From NCBI GenBank assembly GCA_023416335.1, contig JAEZHY010000145.1:1-44999 (forward strand): a stretch of 44,999 nt of DNA, written 5' to 3'. The notes under the pieces were generated by a model. The model made no database searches. It was not told where the DNA came from and saw nothing but the letters and a program-made list of their open reading frames with translations. Of this stretch, positions 42,121 to 44,999 are shown piece by piece; position 1 is the first letter of the stretch, and each line of letters starts with the position of its first letter. The DNA is from Pseudomonadota bacterium. Its GTDB lineage: Bacteria > Desulfobacterota > Syntrophobacteria > Syntrophobacterales > Syntrophobacteraceae. Made by a program: the position numbers and the translations under genes.

Positions 42121-42459
42121 ATGAGTTGGTTTGATTTGCCGGTTGCGGCATGGCTGGTCTTTGTCGGTTCAGCCCTTTTGGAAGTTGGAGGAGACGCGGT
42201 TGTTCGTAGAGGGCTGAACGGGTCCAGCCTCTTTCTTATCCTCGCTGGAGGCCTGATGCTCTCCGCCTATGGTCTGCTCGTGAATACAGTGAGATGGGAT
42301 TTTTCAAAACTGCTGGGCGTTTATGTTGCCGTCTTCGCAGTAGTGAGTGTCTGCTGCGGACGTTTCATCTTCGGCGAAAACGTGCCGAATTCCACCTGGT
42401 TGGGCCTGGCGATCATTGTGGCGGGCGGCCTTGTCATTCAATTCGGGCAGGCGCGTTAA
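42121..42459 (+). CDS. Small four-helix DMT/EamA-type membrane protein
   Basis: 112 residues with four hydrophobic segments: about 8-24, 34-52, 60-82 and 90-107. WLVFVGSALLEVGGDAVVRR contains a glutamate within the first helix, like the essential Glu of SMR transporters, and GLMLSAYGLLVNTVRWDFSK with LGVYVAVFAVVSV, ENVPNSTWLGLAIIVAGGLV show the DMT half-repeat pattern. It could be a small multidrug or other drug/metabolite transporter working as a dimer. An AGGTAA is the only upstream signal. It stands alone. Confidence 0.72.
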   Translation: MSWFDLPVAAWLVFVGSALLEVGGDAVVRRGLNGSSLFLILAGGLMLSAYGLLVNTVRWDFSKLLGVYVAVFAVVSVCCGRFIFGENVPNSTWLGLAIIVAGGLVIQFGQAR

Positions 42460-42767
42460 GAAAACGGGCCGCCTCCTTCATGGAACCGGCCCCTGTCCCT
42501 CCTCCTGCCTGCCGGTTTGGACTCGAACTCTGCCGACCCCATAGTCGGGCCTGATTACAGAACAGGACAGATTTTGGGCGATTATAGGCCAAATGTAGAA
42601 GAGAGGCTCAGTCCAATCGACTTTAATGCAGATTGAATTAATGGTGACCGGAAAACTCGATTTGAGCAAGGCAGGCTGGAAGCGCAAGTCCGGATCCGAT
42701 ATTTCGGTCCACTCCATCAGGAGCGAACCGACACATCCCCTAAACACACGCCTGAGTCTCGGAGTTT
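42460..42767. other. Intergenic, nothing recognised
   Basis: About 300 bases between convergent genes. No terminator with a T run and no RNA gene is evident. Confidence 0.45.
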
Positions 42768-43145
42768 TTAATCTTTCTTCAGCAGCGCTTCGAGGCCGGC
42801 AAAAGCCTTGAAGGTGGTCGAGGCCTTGCGGTCCTCATCCCTGGCGGGCTCACCATAGTGCTCCGAGTTGATGTCCCGGGAATGTTCGTTGTCGTGACAG
42901 AAGAGGCACAACAGTTCCCAGTTGCTCCCGTCAGGAGGGTTGTTGTCGTGGTTGTGGTCTTTGTGATGGACCGTCAGCTCGCGGAGCCTTTTCCCGGAGA
43001 ACTCACGGCCGCAACGGGCGCAGATGGGAGGATAGATTTTCATCGCCCTTTCGCGGTAGGTCTTTTCGCGCTGTTCCCGGTTGCGCCTTACCTCTTCGAG
43101 GATGGGGTCGGGTTTTCCGGATTCCGTCGGCGTTTTTGGGGGCAT
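42768..43145 (-). CDS. HNH nuclease family protein (YajD-like)
   Basis: 125 residues. The core is an HNH domain with two zinc-binding cysteine pairs: CARCGREF and LLCLFCHDNEH; between them LTVHHKDHNHDNNPPDGSNW supplies the catalytic HH and Asn. This arrangement and the N-terminal basic helix (EEVRRNREQREKTYRERAMK) match YajD-type proteins of about 115 residues. The C-terminal extension ends in FKAFAGLEALLKKD. The role of YajD is not known; it is a chromosomal HNH protein rather than clearly mobile. An AGGGA lies ten bases before the ATG. Confidence 0.9.
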   Translation of the reverse strand: MPPKTPTESGKPDPILEEVRRNREQREKTYRERAMKIYPPICARCGREFSGKRLRELTVHHKDHNHDNNPPDGSNWELLCLFCHDNEHSRDINSEHYGEPARDEDRKASTTFKAFAGLEALLKKD

Positions 43146-43469
43146 TTAAAGCAATCCCTTTTAAGAGTTTGCAGGAAGCAGGAGAAATAGCGGCAACCAT
43201 ATTCCCCCGGTACTTGACGTGCGGAAATAGTATACCATTTCAGCGCGGGTTTCCAAGTCGAGTCGAGCCGGCGGAGTTGGAATATTCGATTCTCTCCCCG
43301 GAACCAGCACGTGAATCCCTCGTTCTTCAGGCGTATAGCGGCCCACCGTACACATCCGGAAATCGCAGAAAGCGACAGAGATCGGCATTGTTCCGGCACC
43401 ATCGCTCTATTCTCCGCCGGACACCTGCCCATCCGGCCGGATTTTTCCCGCCACTCCGCAAATAGAGGG
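43146..43469. other. Intergenic between HNH gene and tRNA promoter
   Basis: Both flanking units read away from this region. A -10-like TATACC on the plus strand near 43231 has no partner. Nothing else is seen. Confidence 0.4.
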
Positions 43470-43498
43470 TTGCCAAAGGCATGGCGCTTGTCTATAAT
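43470..43498 (+). promoter_or_regulatory. tRNA-Leu promoter
   Basis: TTGCCA (43470-43475) and a perfect TATAAT (43493-43498) are separated by 17 bases, and the tRNA begins 11 bases later. Confidence 0.85.
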
Positions 43499-43509
43499 GC
43501 TTTTTGCTT

Positions 43510-43592
43510 GCCGAAGTGGTGGAACTTGGTAGACACGCCATCTTGAGGGGGTGGTGGGGAGACCCGTGCCGGTTCGAGTCCGGCCTTCGGCA
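43510..43592 (+). tRNA. tRNA-Leu (anticodon GAG)
   Basis: The acceptor arms GCCGAAG and CTTCGGC pair, with discriminator A at 43592. The D-arm GTGGTGGAACTTGGTAGACA fits leucine tRNAs. The anticodon arm CCATC-TTGAGGG-GGTGG places GAG at the anticodon. A variable arm (TGGGGAGACCCG type) and T-arm CCGGTTCGAGTCCGG follow. The 3' CCA is not encoded (the genomic sequence reads ACTG). It reads CUC/CUU leucine codons. The sequence after it looks phage-derived, and tRNA genes are frequent integration sites. Confidence 0.95.
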
Positions 43593-43830
43593 CTGATCCT
43601 GCAGAATCAATACTTACCTTCGCTTCAACCTCTATTTGCCAATGCCTTTACCATCACTATACCAGAGTCAAAGGTCACTTGCCGGGAAATTCCGCTCTTT
43701 GGAGTATTAGCACGCCGGCAAACCTTGCTGTCATCATTTTACCCGGACGAAATTGGGGTTCGATTCATGGCCCTGCCAGTCTTTGCACCCAGAGCTTGAT
43801 CAATGCAGCAACAACCCTGCTGGGAATCCA
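43593..43830. other. Sequence after the tRNA, coding status unclear
   Basis: Three short overlapping frames exist here and none has a ribosome binding site or known family. One reads into the phage-like frame at 43831 without a stop. The region may be a remnant of a mobile element. No integrase gene and no obvious copy of the tRNA 3' end is found within the window. Confidence 0.35.
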
Positions 43831-44457
43831 ATGGCCGTTAGCGTCGACGCTTCACAGAAGTTTCTGCAAACGGCCAGACCTCTGGTCAACATCAACGGAG
43901 AGAACAACCTCGGGCATCAGTTTCATCACTGATCTTCGAGCCAGACCCCAGGTACTGATTGGACGATTTATCAGGGGTACACTCTTGGCTCGGCCGCGAC
44001 CGAGTGGATGCCGGAAGGGTCAGTCGATGTTCCCGGCTACGTTCATTCGAATGTGCGGTATTTGCGCCCTACGATTATCGCCAACTATGGCGTGGCGGGA
44101 ATCACGGATATTGATTGTTTCACGGTCGAGGCAATTCCCCGCCCGGCTGATCTTCCGAGAGGCGCTTGCACGAATATCGCGACTTCAAAAGTCACCACGG
44201 TGAGCGTCAGTGCAACCGCCTCCTGGGTGATTCTCACTTCGGTGACGATCCCTTTTTTGGATACGGGATTTGGGGCATCGATCATCGGCAAATTGGGTCA
44301 GGTATCCACCACGCGCGGAGCACCTCTACAGTTGGGCCTTTTTCGAGATTCCACCCCGCTTGATTACACGAATATGGGAACAACGCAGGCAAGCGGATGT
44401 ACAACTGTTTTTGACAATCCCTGGGCGGGAATGTCGATGCATCGTTTAACAACATAA
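43831..44457 (+). pseudogene. Phage-structural-like protein interrupted by in-frame TGA
   Basis: From ATG 43831 the frame reads MAVSVDASQKFLQTARPLVN, INGENNLGHQFHH, then TGA at 43930-43932, then continues without further stop to 44457 as SSSQTPGTDWTIYQGYTLGS, AATEWMPEGSVDVPGYVHSN and so on. The long part contains KVTTVSVSATASWVILTSVT and TRGAPLQLGLFRDSTPLDYT, the style of phage tail or fibre-associated structural proteins; no exact family is recognised. Without the TGA it would have 208 residues. The simplest reading is a nonsense mutation in a decaying prophage gene. Read-through or selenocysteine at this codon is possible but not supported by a conserved context. A shorter protein could start at ATG 44008. 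Confidence 0.5.
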
Positions 44458-44496
44458 CCCTTCAGGCAATTGATCTTAGAAAGTAAGGAGAAGCAC

Positions 44497-44633
44497 ATGT
44501 TTACACTGGAAAAGTAAAGTATTGTCCGAATACCGAATGCAAGAACGCCGATGGGCGTCAGACCATGCCCCAGAGGTTCCAGTTTCAGGACGCGGAGTAT
44601 TGCCCCTGTTGCGGAATGAAGTTGGAGACATGA
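44497..44633 (+). pseudogene. Small zinc-ribbon protein with frameshift after six codons
   Basis: AAGGAG lies six bases before ATG 44497, but the frame reads only MFTLEK and then TAA (44515-44517). In the -1 frame, from the same point, the sequence continues as KVKYCPNTECKNADGRQTMP, QRFQFQDAEYCPCCGMKLET to TGA 44631. This is a treble-clef/zinc-ribbon pattern with CPNTEC and CPCC. Joining the frames gives a natural 45-residue protein, so the break is a one-base change (mutation or sequence error) or a programmed -1 shift at GGAAAAG. Small zinc-ribbon proteins are common in phage genomes. The preceding gene, 40 bases upstream, is also broken. Confidence 0.5.
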
Positions 44634-44759
44634 GACGAGAAGATCACGGTAATGGTGGCTCGGGAATCGAGGATGCCGGTAAATGTGGACTTTGACGATT
44701 TCGTTGAGATGGTGAAGGCAAGGATCACGCCTAGCGCCTGACTTGCACAGACTTCTTTT
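44634..44759 (+). other. Short frame following the zinc ribbon, possibly part of it
   Basis: Directly after the TGA at 44631-44633, in the same frame, the sequence reads DEKITVMVARESRMPVNVDF and DDFVEMVKARITPSA before TGA at about 44739-44741. It is acidic-to-mixed and looks protein-like, but its only ATGs (44652 and 44673) lack ribosome binding sites. It may be the C-terminal part of the zinc-ribbon gene, or a tiny separate gene. Confidence 0.3.
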
Positions 44760-44783
44760 GGGTGCCCCTCAATGGGGGCATCC
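44760..44783. terminator. Hairpin after phage-like genes
   Basis: GGGTGCCCC pairs with GGGGCATCC (one G-U pair) around a six-base loop. There is no T run, so intrinsic termination is uncertain, but it is located at the end of the phage-like frames. Confidence 0.4.
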
Positions 44784-44999
44784 TCATTCCAGCTAGGAAC
44801 ACCGACTCATCAATTACAGAGTGAAAGAGCGAAGCTTCAACAATGATATAAATGTGTTTTCTTTTTGTCCTCAGAGTCCGCTTAAGTTAAAGGAGAGCTG
44901 TACGTGGTTCCTGTTCCACATTTCTTAGCCAAACCCAAAACTTGTTTGACCATAAATCTTTGACCGCTGTCCAGGTAATATAAATACACCGCGTTGCAT
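44784..44999. other. Window end, no gene established
   Basis: An AAAGGAG at about 44890 precedes a GTG, but the frame ends after about 20 codons. AT-rich sequence with TATAAAT-like boxes follows to the edge. Nothing supported. Confidence 0.35.

Noticed and set aside
43831..44741. Selenocysteine or altered genetic code as explanation of TGA codons
   Set aside because: Other genes end in TGA, no SECIS-like hairpin is obvious right after the codons, and a neighbouring frameshift points to decay. Kept only as a low-probability alternative.
1..44999. CRISPR arrays, rRNA genes, insertion sequences with transposase, replication origin
   Set aside because: No regularly spaced identical repeats, no rRNA sequence, no transposase or integrase frame and no cluster of DnaA boxes were recognised.

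Overview
The window reads as a piece of a Desulfobacterota (deltaproteobacterial, Syntrophobacter-like) chromosome. The evidence is gene content only: a phenylacetate-CoA ligase/ACT/Liv transporter operon, a NIL-domain ferredoxin, an aryl-sulfate sulfotransferase, PAS kinases with an NtrC-type regulator, and many dispersed palindromic repeats between genes. Taxonomy is inferred, not proven.

Layout. 1-10 kb: the 3' end of a GspB-like type II secretion gene, a decayed stretch with two recognisable pseudogenes (isoprenylcysteine/phospholipid methyltransferase and a sterol-type glycosyltransferase), then exported proteins: a small basic peptide, an outer-membrane barrel, a Gly-rich peptide, a beta-helix protein and a periplasmic aryl-sulfate sulfotransferase with a 19-Gly tail. 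10.6-16.3 kb: a translationally coupled histidine kinase/sigma-54 regulator pair, then an ABM-domain protein with an iron-type alcohol dehydrogenase. 16.7-24.3 kb (minus strand): eight tightly packed genes that look like a pathway for an N-acylated, methylated saccharide: CgeB-like glycosyltransferase, sugar-nucleotidyltransferase, methyltransferase, a circularly permuted GH-A glycosidase, PIG-L deacetylase, GT4 glycosyltransferase, FemAB/BioF2-type acyltransferase and a second methyltransferase. No flippase or polymerase gene is present. This is the best candidate for an undescribed system.

25-31 kb: housekeeping and accessory genes (deoB, elyC-like, NIL-ferredoxin, mnmA, a free-standing IF-2 C-terminal protein, proC). 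31.2-38.3 kb: an operon of paaK-like ligase, ACT protein and livKHMGF. A promoter with an overlapping dyad and a leader with mutually exclusive hairpins precede it, suggesting attenuation. 38.4-43.1 kb: a PAS kinase with a degenerate ATPase domain, a glycosyltransferase, a small DMT-type membrane protein and an HNH nuclease. 43.5 kb: tRNA-Leu(GAG) with a clear promoter, followed by phage-like genes broken by an in-frame TGA and a frameshift, which fits a decaying element next to a tRNA.

Several families of non-coding repeats (GTAGGGTGGG hairpins, ATTCCGATG palindromes, a 330-bp unit present twice 35 kb apart) fill nearly every gap over 300 bp, including gaps inside operons.
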